This document shows, one piece after another, positions 1 through 7,551 of a stretch of 64,000 nucleotides of DNA. Below the pieces are notes generated by a model. The model did not search any database and had not been told where the DNA came from. It saw only the letters and a program-made list of their open reading frames with translations. Each line of letters begins with the position of its first letter. Within the stretch, counting starts at the first letter, position 1. The translations under genes and the position numbers were made by a program. The DNA is from Clostridia bacterium (GTDB lineage Bacteria > Bacillota > Clostridia > Lachnospirales > Lachnospiraceae), in NCBI GenBank assembly GCA_910576325.1, contig CAJTIM010000001.1:124001-188000 (forward strand). Direction: 5' to 3'.

Positions 1-2
1 TG

Positions 3-917
3 AACCGAAGTCTCTGCCGCGGCGCTCATGCCGATTGCAGCCTTTATTTTACGGATGGGATTCTCTCCGGTATGGTGAAGAAGAATTATCAGTCGGAATA
101 TGCCAGACGAGCGCGGTCGGAGAATCTAAAGGCATATGGCCACTGTATGCGTGTGTCCAGAAGAAATGTCGAGCATCTCTCCGATACCCTGCGCCGGGCG
201 CTTACGGCCCGCAGCGAGCGGGAGGTTCTGCCCTCGGAGTTTGGCCGGATTGTGCCTGTGAAGCTCTGGAAGGTGGGGCGCAGCCGGGACAAAAAGCTCT
301 TTGAGCGGGAGCTTCGCAAAGACAATTCCGATTTTGCGGTATATGTGCTGATTGACGCCAGCGGTTCCCAGAAACGAAGGCAGAGCCTGGTGGCGCTCCA
401 GGGCTTTATTATCAGCGAGGCTTTGAGCATTGTGGAGATTCCCCATCAGGTAATGGGATTTTGTACCTTCTGGGATTACACGGTGATGCAGCGATACCGG
501 GATTACGACGACCCAAGGGAGGCAAATCAGAAAATCTTTGAGTTTTACGCCTCCTCCAACAACCGGGACGGCCTGGCGATCCGTGCGGCGGCCGACAGTC
601 TGATGAGCAGGCCGGAGGAGCATAAGGTCCTGATTGTGCTGAGCGACGGACGGCCCAATGATATTATTGTAAACCGGCCGGGCAGCCGGAATCCTATGCC
701 TTATTCCGGCGATTATGCGGTGAGAGATACGGCGGCGGAGGTGCGGAAGGTTCGGGCTGCGGGGATCTCGGTCCTTGGAGTATTTGCAGGGGAGGAGCAG
801 GACCTGCAGGCGGAGCGGCGGATCTTTGGACGGGATTTTGCTTATATCCGGGATATTATGAATTTTTCCGGTGTGGTTGGCCGGTATCTGAGGAGGCAGC
901 TTGATGACGTGGATTAA
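3..917 (+). CDS. VWA-domain protein, NorD/CobT-like (5' end outside window)
   Basis: The frame is open from the first bases of the window, with readable codons before the first internal ATG at 72, so this is the C-terminal part of a longer protein. About 300 residues are visible. The von Willebrand A fold is recognisable from the metal-site start VLIDASGS (DxSxS, near codon 115) and from VLIVLSDGRPND later on. Proteins of this kind (nitric-oxide-reductase activation NorD or cobaltochelatase CobT type) usually work with a MoxR-type AAA ATPase to remodel or metallate a target, and such a gene would be expected upstream, outside the window. The stop at 915-917 overlaps the next gene, which suggests translational coupling. 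The VWA call is firm; the target is unknown. Confidence 0.8.
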   Translation, partial: NRSLCRGAHADCSLYFTDGILSGMVKKNYQSEYARRARSENLKAYGHCMRVSRRNVEHLSDTLRRALTARSEREVLPSEFGRIVPVKLWKVGRSRDKKLFERELRKDNSDFAVYVLIDASGSQKRRQSLVALQGFIISEALSIVEIPHQVMGFCTFWDYTVMQRYRDYDDPREANQKIFEFYASSNNRDGLAIRAAADSLMSRPEEHKVLIVLSDGRPNDIIVNRPGSRNPMPYSGDYAVRDTAAEVRKVRAAGISVLGVFAGEEQDLQAERRIFGRDFAYIRDIMNFSGVVGRYLRRQLDDVD

Positions 918-2805
918 AAAACAATATAAGCTTCTTGCAATCATGGTGCTGCTTTTGTGTTTTCTGTTGCATCCTTTTCTTATTCTTACGGAAATTCGAA
1001 TAGACTTTGCAAAGGAGGATTATTCCGCAGGAAATCATTGGAAGGTATTCACCTCCTACCATGAACAGGTTGGCATTGACAGTGTGCGGCGTACCTATGA
1101 AAAACCAGGTGCGGCAAGAGTGGTTTTCCCTGACTTTGCCTATGAAAAGGGAACTTATGTGAAGAGGATGGATCCTATGGACTACGATTTTGATGATGAA
1201 GCGATTGTGCGTTCCATGACTTTTTATATCAATGGATTTTATGCCGGCAGATTGGAAGGAAAGGAGCTTTTACAGTCATTTGTTCCCAATGATCAGGTCC
1301 GTATGTATGAGACGGAAGACGGATATCTGGGACTTTGGATTGAAGGGGAAGATTCCCAATTGATTCCAACGGAGATATTTCGGGATTTTTATAAAACGGT
1401 GGCAAAGCACTATGCATGGACGGGGATTTTTTACTTAGTTCCTTTGTTGGCTTTGACAGTGCTTGCTTTTTCTTTTTACATAAATTATGTAAAAAAACTT
1501 TTCGGTTCCAGACAGTTTGTATTTTCCAATACAATCCTTTATACAGTGGGGATTTGCGCCATCGTGTTAGTTACTTATGGAGCTTTTTCAGGCTCTCCGG
1601 CTATTAATCCGGATGAATCGGAGGGAATCTATTCCGTGCGGTATTATACCAACCATTGGAAAATCCCGGATATGAGAGAGCTGCCCTTGGAGGCCTTTTC
1701 ACAATTTGGAACTGCACGGCTTTCAGAGCTGAATCTCTACTATATTTTTGCAGCGCAGATAGCTCGCTTTGTGACAATGGAAAGCGGAACCAGATTTTTC
1801 GGCATATTATTGATGGCCGGTCTTTTTTATCTTGTCTTTTGGAATTTAAAGAAAAACCGCTATTTGCTATGTACCCTCTTACTGACGCCTCAGGTCTGGT
1901 ATCTGTACACTTACTGTACTTCGGATGCCCTGGATTTTGCAGTATCCGTGCTGGTATTATATCAACTGGCGAATCCGGAAAGCATGCTACAGAAACTTTT
2001 ACGGAAAGATATAAGGAAAAAGGATATATGGAGGGTTCTGCTTTTAGGTTTTCTTTTTTCCAATATTTTTATGTCCAAACAGAATTACTACGTGATGGCC
2101 ATCTACTCTTTTGCCATGCTTTTGACAGAACTTTTGTATGCTAAAGGGGAGGAGAGAAGAAAACGGCTGACAGGCTGTCTGTGGATAGCCGGGGCTGCTC
2201 TGCTGTTTTTGGGGATTCGTTATATTCCGGAATTTATACATTATGGAATTCACAAGCAGCAGGTTATAGTGGAGCTTCAAAATGAGATAGCAATACCAAA
2301 GCTTCGCCCGTCTTCTCCGCCGGAGGTACAGAGCTCGGCCTTTAACCTTTATGGAAAGGGAGTATCCCTGAATCAGCTTTTGTTTCATATGGGGTTTCAT
2401 ACCATGCTGTTCCGTTCCTTTGTGGGGACCTATGGCTGCCTGGCATTTCCAAGTCCCAAATGGTATGTGCTGATAATGGGGATGCTGTATATGATTCTGT
2501 ATGCGGGAATGAGCATTTCCATATGGAGGGAAAAGGGGCAGAAAGAGAAAAAGGTGAAGTTTGTGCTGCTTCACCTGATGGCGTTTATTTCCTGGGTGCT
2601 GGTGGTATATAATGGCTGGTTTATTGATTTTCAGGCTCAGGGACGCTATATGCTGCCGGTGCTGATTTTCGTAGCCCATGCGGTATCTTTAAGCCCCAAG
2701 GTGCTGAAGTCAAAGTGGTTTCAATGCCTGATTTGCACAACTGCGATTTTATCACTCTATTCCTTTGCTTGCTACTGTATTCCCAATATACAGCCGCAGG
2801 TGTAG
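904..2805 (+). CDS. Large polytopic membrane protein, GT-C/DUF2142-like
   Basis: The product is 633 residues. AGGAGG at 891-896 favours ATG 904 over TTG 901. One N-terminal membrane segment (about residues 8-27) is followed by a soluble region of about 125 residues, then roughly ten hydrophobic segments. A loop after the third segment carries NPDES, which resembles the acidic loop motif of GT-C glycosyltransferase-like and DUF2142 proteins; those act on lipid-linked sugars at the cell surface. The start lies inside the end of the upstream VWA gene (14-bp overlap), so the two are probably co-translated, although a functional link is not obvious. Family assignment is by topology and one motif only. 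Confidence 0.6.
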   Translation: MTWIKKQYKLLAIMVLLLCFLLHPFLILTEIRIDFAKEDYSAGNHWKVFTSYHEQVGIDSVRRTYEKPGAARVVFPDFAYEKGTYVKRMDPMDYDFDDEAIVRSMTFYINGFYAGRLEGKELLQSFVPNDQVRMYETEDGYLGLWIEGEDSQLIPTEIFRDFYKTVAKHYAWTGIFYLVPLLALTVLAFSFYINYVKKLFGSRQFVFSNTILYTVGICAIVLVTYGAFSGSPAINPDESEGIYSVRYYTNHWKIPDMRELPLEAFSQFGTARLSELNLYYIFAAQIARFVTMESGTRFFGILLMAGLFYLVFWNLKKNRYLLCTLLLTPQVWYLYTYCTSDALDFAVSVLVLYQLANPESMLQKLLRKDIRKKDIWRVLLLGFLFSNIFMSKQNYYVMAIYSFAMLLTELLYAKGEERRKRLTGCLWIAGAALLFLGIRYIPEFIHYGIHKQQVIVELQNEIAIPKLRPSSPPEVQSSAFNLYGKGVSLNQLLFHMGFHTMLFRSFVGTYGCLAFPSPKWYVLIMGMLYMILYAGMSISIWREKGQKEKKVKFVLLHLMAFISWVLVVYNGWFIDFQAQGRYMLPVLIFVAHAVSLSPKVLKSKWFQCLICTTAILSLYSFACYCIPNIQPQV

Positions 2806-2841
2806 GAAAGAAGCCGGGGAAGCGTATTGCGGGAGCGGAAA

Positions 2842-2977
2842 CAGCAATATTTCTCACAGTGTACAAATCAATTTATGTTATATAATCTTGCAGTTGGAAA
2901 TGAAAGTTTTTCTCATAACATGTGTACCGAAGCGACTTTACCCTTTTGAGCTGTCGCGCAGCAACTATAGATAGGAG
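2842..2977 (+). repeat. Chimeric leader repeat (R2 left half joined to R1 right half)
   Basis: The first part (CAGCAATATTTCTCAC then TACAAATCAATTTA) matches the start of the hairpin repeats at 48.9 and 60.4 kb. The second part (from about 2902, with CGAAGCGACTTTACCC and CTGTCGCGCAGC) matches the right half of the repeats at 21.35 and 30.9 kb. It ends at the AGGAGG of the next gene. Confidence 0.75.
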
Positions 2978-2985
2978 GTCTTACT

Positions 2986-3213
2986 ATGAAAGAATACGAA
3001 GTAGTACACGAAATTTTCAATCAATGCTCCGGCAATCAGATGCGGGATGTATTTATCGAGGAGGTGGAGATCGCAGATCTGGAAGCCTACGTAACCAGCC
3101 GCCACCAGGACAAGGATTTCACCTTTGAGCGGGAGGACTTGGCGGACGGAACGGTCATTTATCATGTGAATACCTCCGGCATCCTTCAGAGATATACCTT
3201 CACGGAATTATAA
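2986..3213 (+). CDS. Small conserved-looking protein, paralogue A (75 aa)
   Basis: A 75-residue, acidic, soluble protein with no signal peptide or membrane segment. It starts at ATG 2986 behind TAGGAGG. It is a clear paralogue of the 75-residue protein at 3487-3714: both carry GNQMRD near residue 17, EIADL(E/D)AYV near residue 28, a DG(T/S)(V/I)(I/V)YH stretch near residue 55 and the ending RYTFTE. I do not recognise a named family. Two copies of equal length and identical domain limits indicate real, selected genes and a local duplication. Its leader is made of the chimeric palindromic repeat just upstream. Function unknown. Confidence 0.75.
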   Translation: MKEYEVVHEIFNQCSGNQMRDVFIEEVEIADLEAYVTSRHQDKDFTFEREDLADGTVIYHVNTSGILQRYTFTEL

Positions 3214-3486
3214 AAGGCCGGGCACAGCAGTTTAGGCTGATATAAAAACGTAGATCCTTTCAGAAGGCCTAATCTGTGCCCCGGTGAGAATGAAAACGCA
3301 CAAAATTATCGGGAATACAAATTTTGACAAATAATGATAATATTTTTTTGAAATTTTCAGAAAAAACTTGCCGTCATCTTTTCATAGGTGTAAAATAGAA
3401 CTATGAAACCTTGAAGCTCTGCCGACGCCGCATCGCCAAGCGGCCCGGCAGAATATGTTCAAAATGATACCAGGGAGGTAATGGGT
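3214..3486 (+). promoter_or_regulatory. Intergenic region with hairpin and promoter for paralogue B
   Basis: A hairpin with arms near 3219-3236 (GGCACAGCAGTTTAGGC) and 3265-3283 (GCCTAATCTGTGCC) follows the first small gene and could end or process its transcript; it lacks a T-run. A good promoter follows: TTGCCG 3368-3373, a 17-nt spacer, TAAAAT 3391-3396. A short inverted repeat (CTGCCG/CGGCAG, 3419-3451) lies in the leader, and AGGGAGG at 3472-3478 serves ATG 3487. Confidence 0.6.
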
Positions 3487-3714
3487 ATGAAGGCTTATGA
3501 AATGATGATCGAAAACTTAAACAAGTGTCCGGGCAATCAGATGCGCGATACGGAGATTCGGGAGATAGAGATTGCGGATCTGGACGCCTATGTACAGGGC
3601 TTACATAAGGACAAGAAAGTAAATATTGACAAAGAAACCATGAACGACGGCTCCATTGTATACCACCTGGATCTGTCCGGCACACTGGTTCGCTACACCT
3701 TTACGGAGGTCTAG
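3487..3714 (+). CDS. Small conserved-looking protein, paralogue B (75 aa)
   Basis: A 75-residue paralogue of the protein at 2986-3213, with the same block order (GNQMRD, EIADLDAYV, NDGSIVYH, RYTFTEV). An in-frame ATG at 3481 is only 2 nt from the ribosome site, so ATG 3487 with 8 nt spacing is preferred. It has its own promoter at 3368-3396, unlike copy A, whose leader is repeat-derived, so the two copies are probably expressed differently. The PAP2 phosphatase gene starts 9 nt after the stop, so B is likely co-transcribed with it. No function can be assigned. Confidence 0.75.
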   Translation: MKAYEMMIENLNKCPGNQMRDTEIREIEIADLDAYVQGLHKDKKVNIDKETMNDGSIVYHLDLSGTLVRYTFTEV

Positions 3715-3723
3715 GAGCGGTAA

Positions 3724-4248
3724 ATGGGCTGGGAAGAACGTTTTCTGCTATTTTTACAAGAGAGTGTCCGCAATCCGATTCTGGATAAGGTGATGCAGTT
3801 CGTCACATCCCTGGGCGATGCAGGCTTTTTGGCTATTCTGGCCTGCATTGTCCTTTTGTGTATCAAAAAATACCGGAGAGCGGGAGCGGCGGCCTCCCTG
3901 TCATTGAGCCTGGATTTTCTGGTAGTAAATCTGGTTTTGAAAAATCTGGTTGCCAGAATCAGGCCCTATGACGTATTTGAGGAATTGATTTTAATTACCA
4001 GGCGCCCCTCGGACCTGTCCTTTCCGTCGGGCCATGCAGGAGCCTGCTTTGCAGTGGCAAGCGTCCTGTTCCTGTGTCTCCCGAGAAGGTTCGGGATTCC
4101 GGCCCTGGTGACGGCGGCACTGATCTCCTTTTCACGTCTGTATGTGGGCGCTCATTACCCCACGGATGTGCTTGGCGGAATTCTGATCGGCTGCGTCACC
4201 GGATGGGCTGCGTGCCGGATACTGCGGATAAAACGAGCGGAACTATAG
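3724..4248 (+). CDS. PAP2-family membrane phosphatase
   Basis: The product is 174 residues with about five membrane segments. All three PAP2 signature blocks are present: K73...R80-P81, P101-S-G-H104 and S137-R138...H144...D148, giving the catalytic histidine pair and arginines expected of type-2 phosphatidic acid phosphatases. Such proteins dephosphorylate lipid phosphates at the membrane, for example undecaprenyl diphosphate or phosphatidylglycerophosphate. Nothing here fixes the substrate. The length is normal for the compact bacterial type. It follows the small gene at 3487 by 9 nt and is probably in the same operon; the flotillin gene starts 112 nt further on. Confidence 0.9.
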   Translation: MGWEERFLLFLQESVRNPILDKVMQFVTSLGDAGFLAILACIVLLCIKKYRRAGAAASLSLSLDFLVVNLVLKNLVARIRPYDVFEELILITRRPSDLSFPSGHAGACFAVASVLFLCLPRRFGIPALVTAALISFSRLYVGAHYPTDVLGGILIGCVTGWAACRILRIKRAEL

Positions 4249-4360
4249 ACGGGCAGTCCGTACCAAAGCTATGCACAAGAATTTTGGATACGGACTGACG
4301 GCAGATGTGCGGGCCATTTCATTATTATGCGCGGGCACAGAAAAAATACGGAGGAAAGCG

Positions 4361-5935
4361 ATGTTTGATTTTACACAGAATATGCTGACTGTTTTAATTC
4401 CTGTTATTTTAATCATTGTGTTAGTCATTATCTTAGCCGTCGGCTATGTAAAGGCTCCGCCGGACAGGGCATTTATCATCTCCGGTCTTAAAAAGGAGCC
4501 GAAGATCCTGATCGGGCGGGCCGGTATCCGGGTGCCTTTCCTGGAGCGTCTGGATAAGCTTTATCTGGGCCAGATGACGGTGGATATCAAGACGGAGCAG
4601 TCCGTTCCCACCACAGACTTTATCAATGTCAATGTGGACGCGGTAGCTAAGGTGCGGATTGACCCCACCACCGAGGGCATCCGTCTGGCGGCCAAGAACT
4701 TTCTGAACAAAAATTCCGATCAGATTACCCGGGATCTGCAGGATTCCCTCCAGGGTAATATGCGTGAAATCATCGGCACGCTGACCCTCAAGTCCATCAA
4801 CACGGACCGGGATTCCTTCTCCGACCAGGTGATGGAGAAGGCTTCCAAGGATATGAAGAAGCTGGGAATCGAGGTTGTGTCCTGCAACATCCAGAACGTA
4901 ACCGACGAAAACGGACTTATCAAGGATCTGGGCGCCGACAATACGGCGAAGATTAAGAAGGATGCTTCCATTGCCAGAGCACAGGCCGAGCGCGACGTAG
5001 CCATTGCCCAGGCGGAGGCAAATAAGGCATCCAACGACGCGAGAGTGCTGGCCGAGACAGAGATTGCGGAGAAGAACAACGAGCTTGCCATCAAGAAGGC
5101 GGAGCTGCAGCAGGTATCCGACACCAAGCAGGCTATGGCAGATGCGGCCTACAAGATTCAGGAGCAGGAGCAGGAAAAGGTCATCCAGACGGCTACGGTC
5201 AACGCTCAGATTGCCAAGGCCGAGCGGGAGGCGGAGCTTCGCAAGCAGGAGGTTCTTGTAAAGCAGCAGGCTTTGGAAGCGGAGATTAACAAAAAGGCGG
5301 ACGCAGACCGTTACGCCGTAGAGCAGGCGGCAGCGGCAGCCCTTGCAAAGCGCCAGAGAGACGCAGAGGCTAAGAAATACGAGGCGGAGCAGGATGCCAC
5401 GGCCCGCAAGTATGAAGCGGAGCAGGATGCCGAGGCGAAAAAGGCCCAGGCCGAGGCCAAGAAGTACGAGGCGGAGCAGGACGCCCTGGCAAAGAAGGCC
5501 CAGGCGGAAGCCAACAAGTTCTCAATGGAACAGGAGGCAGCCGGTATCCAGGCCAGAGGGTCCGCAGAGGCCGAGGCTATCCGTGCAAAGGGTATGGCAG
5601 AAGCCGAAGCTATGGAGAAGAAGGCCGAGGCTTATCAGAAATACAACAAAGCAGCTATGGCGGAAATGCTTATCGGCGTACTCCCGGATATTGCCGGAAA
5701 AATTGCCGAGCCATTGTCCCAGATTGACAAGATCACCATCATCGGAAGCGGCGAGGACAAGGGCGTGGGCGATGTGGCCGGAAATGTGCCGGCAGTTATG
5801 GCAAAGCTCTTTGAAACGATGAAGGAGACAGTGGGCATCGATCTGTCCGAGATCATCCGGGCCGAGACCTACGACGCCAAGGTGACGCGGAACATCAATG
5901 TTTCCGGGCTGCCGGAGAACGGCGGCGAGAAATAA
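4361..5935 (+). CDS. Flotillin-like SPFH-domain membrane scaffold protein
   Basis: ATG 4361 lies 7 nt behind GGAGG; a longer in-frame reading from 4271 lacks a ribosome site. The 524-residue product has an N-terminal membrane segment (about residues 8-28), the PPDRAFIISG start of the SPFH/band-7 domain, and then a very long Ala/Glu/Lys-rich coiled coil (about residues 185-440) with repeated YEAEQDA and KKAQAEA blocks. A C-terminal region with AEMLIGVLPDIAGKIAEPL is typical of flotillins (FloT/YqiK type). These oligomerise on the inner membrane face and organise lipid microdomains. An intrinsic terminator follows at 5943-5988. Confidence 0.9.
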   Translation: MFDFTQNMLTVLIPVILIIVLVIILAVGYVKAPPDRAFIISGLKKEPKILIGRAGIRVPFLERLDKLYLGQMTVDIKTEQSVPTTDFINVNVDAVAKVRIDPTTEGIRLAAKNFLNKNSDQITRDLQDSLQGNMREIIGTLTLKSINTDRDSFSDQVMEKASKDMKKLGIEVVSCNIQNVTDENGLIKDLGADNTAKIKKDASIARAQAERDVAIAQAEANKASNDARVLAETEIAEKNNELAIKKAELQQVSDTKQAMADAAYKIQEQEQEKVIQTATVNAQIAKAEREAELRKQEVLVKQQALEAEINKKADADRYAVEQAAAAALAKRQRDAEAKKYEAEQDATARKYEAEQDAEAKKAQAEAKKYEAEQDALAKKAQAEANKFSMEQEAAGIQARGSAEAEAIRAKGMAEAEAMEKKAEAYQKYNKAAMAEMLIGVLPDIAGKIAEPLSQIDKITIIGSGEDKGVGDVAGNVPAVMAKLFETMKETVGIDLSEIIRAETYDAKVTRNINVSGLPENGGEK

Positions 5936-5942
5936 AAGGAAC

Positions 5943-5988
5943 AGACGGGGGCGGTAAAACCGATTCTTTGCCGTCCCCGTCTATTATT
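5943..5988 (+). terminator. Intrinsic terminator after the flotillin gene
   Basis: Arms AGACGGGGGCGG (5943-5954) and CCGTCCCCGTCT (5971-5982) form a strong stem, followed by ATTATTAA. Confidence 0.8.
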
Positions 5989-6026
5989 AAGTAAAAAATC
6001 ATTTCAAAAAAAGAACGGAGAAAAGC

Positions 6027-6854
6027 TTGAAGAAGAAATCATATTTATGGCTTGCGGCAGGGTGCGTCATTCTGCTTACGGTCATAGGCGGGCTGCTGTA
6101 TGCAAAAAAGAAAATGGAACGAGAAGCATTGGCAATTACCGCAATGTATGTGCCCTTTGGCGAGGGACTTCATATATTTGTTGATGAACAGCGGGGGGCA
6201 TTTGAAGTTGCCGCTTGGAATGAGGAGTTCAAGGTATACGATATAAAAGGGAAGGAAATTGCATTTGATCAGCTTGTCAAAGGAAATATTGTAAAAATAT
6301 ACGGCGATGGGATGATGATGGAATCCTATCCGGGCCAGTATCCGGGAGTTACGGAAATCCGCGTAATCAAAGAGGGAAATCCCGCAGATGCGGATGTTTA
6401 CCAGGATATTGTGGACGGAATTTATACAAAGCCCGATCCGGCGGAGCCTCCCTATATGCAGGTGTTATACACCACAGATATGATAAGCACCGCGGCAATG
6501 ACAGCCAGAGGAAGCTATACCTGGAGCTATGTGGATGAGGACGGGATGAGTAAGACTGCCGCCGCAGACTGCGCCCACGTTCTGCAATGGGGCGGGGAGC
6601 TAAACGACCTGCGGCTGACAGAGGCTGTGGATCTGACCCTGCATTTTGGAAAAATACCGGACGAAGTAGAGGTGGTTCGCTACGATATGGCCTTGCTGGG
6701 CACACTGAAGCCGCCCCCGGGCGAGAAAGTAGAGCTTGTCCGAAAGGACGGAGAGTTTGTCATTGAGGGAGGCCAGGGCAGCTACGTGTATGCGGTTACG
6801 GGCATCTGGGAAAACGGCCGGGTGGAATTTGGTTTTATGAATACGGCCGAGTGA
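6027..6854 (+). CDS. Membrane-anchored protein of unknown function
   Basis: The product is 275 residues. The start is taken as TTG 6027 behind ACGGAG; no ATG in frame fits better. An N-terminal hydrophobic segment (about residues 5-26, after MKKKSYLW) acts as anchor or uncleaved signal, with no lipobox. The rest is predicted outside the cell and is rich in short beta-like stretches. One part (FKVYDIKGKEIAFDQLVKGNIVKIYGDG) looks like the short OB-like beta domain of some clostridial YobA/DUF3221-like exported proteins, but this is a weak resemblance. The gene lies after a terminator and overlaps nothing. Function unknown. Confidence 0.65.
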   Translation: MKKKSYLWLAAGCVILLTVIGGLLYAKKKMEREALAITAMYVPFGEGLHIFVDEQRGAFEVAAWNEEFKVYDIKGKEIAFDQLVKGNIVKIYGDGMMMESYPGQYPGVTEIRVIKEGNPADADVYQDIVDGIYTKPDPAEPPYMQVLYTTDMISTAAMTARGSYTWSYVDEDGMSKTAAADCAHVLQWGGELNDLRLTEAVDLTLHFGKIPDEVEVVRYDMALLGTLKPPPGEKVELVRKDGEFVIEGGQGSYVYAVTGIWENGRVEFGFMNTAE

Positions 6855-6970
6855 AAAGAAAACAGATACAAAACACACTTTTATGCAGCGGCTGCGCAGG
6901 TATTCCCCTGCATGATATGGGAGTGCATCTGAATACAATTTGGATACATTTATTTAGAGAGGAAACCGTT

Positions 6971-7411
6971 ATGGGATATTTGATATATTTAGCAGGCTTG
7001 CTGATTTGCCTTATGTATGGCATTGGCCTGGACAGAGTTTATAATTTTATAGACCTGATCAGTTTTGGATTCATCGTGGTTCCATGCATTTTGATGTTGA
7101 TAGGTACAGGCTGTTGGAAAGGATTTATAAAGGCATTTGTTTATATCTCTGGCAGGAAAGAATACAACAAGAAAGAAATGAAAGAAAGTGCGCAGGCAGT
7201 TAAGCTGGTATGCATATCCTCTCTTATATTCGGAGTGCTGGGTGTTGCAATAAGCGTGATAAATATTTTGCATTGTATGGATTTGGATTTTGGACTGTCA
7301 AATATTGGTCCGGATATATCAGTGGCTTTTATTTCCGTATTTTATGCAGCCATAATAAATGCCGTACTGGTGCCTCTGTACTTTAAGCTAAAGAGCTGCG
7401 GACAGAGATAA
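6971..7411 (+). CDS. Small membrane protein, MotA/TolQ/ExbB-like topology
   Basis: ATG 6971 with an AGAGAGG-type ribosome site gives 146 residues; an in-frame reading from 6851 overlaps the previous gene and has no ribosome site. Three hydrophobic segments are visible (about residues 2-20, 27-48 and 85-110), plus a C-terminal one (about 118-140). The stretch FIDLISFGFIVVPCILMLIGTG resembles the first membrane hairpin of MotA/ExbB proton-channel proteins, but the protein is too short for a full MotA, so the assignment is only suggestive. It ends just before a bidirectional hairpin that separates it from clpB. Confidence 0.55.
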   Translation: MGYLIYLAGLLICLMYGIGLDRVYNFIDLISFGFIVVPCILMLIGTGCWKGFIKAFVYISGRKEYNKKEMKESAQAVKLVCISSLIFGVLGVAISVINILHCMDLDFGLSNIGPDISVAFISVFYAAIINAVLVPLYFKLKSCGQR

Positions 7412-7464
7412 GAACTTATTTTACAACCGTCTTGAAGCAAAAAAACAACATAAAAATACGGGGT

Positions 7465-7507
7465 GCCGGGTAATAAGAAACCAACTGTTTCTATATCCCG
7501 GCCCTCC
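7465..7507. terminator. Hairpin between convergent genes (bidirectional terminator candidate)
   Basis: GCCGGG...GTTTC arms at 7465-7480 pair with the segment ending CCCGGC at 7497-7502. The plus strand continues into CCTCCTTATTTTT and the minus strand into a T-rich tract, so it can serve both flanking genes. Confidence 0.65.
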
Positions 7508-7551
7508 TTATTTTTCAATGTGAAACATAATTTCCCTATAGAAAGATACCA

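Noticed and set aside
5004-5822. Arg-rich reading frames inside the flotillin gene
   Set aside because: They are out-of-frame readings of the Ala/Glu/Lys-rich coiled-coil codons, with no ribosome site.
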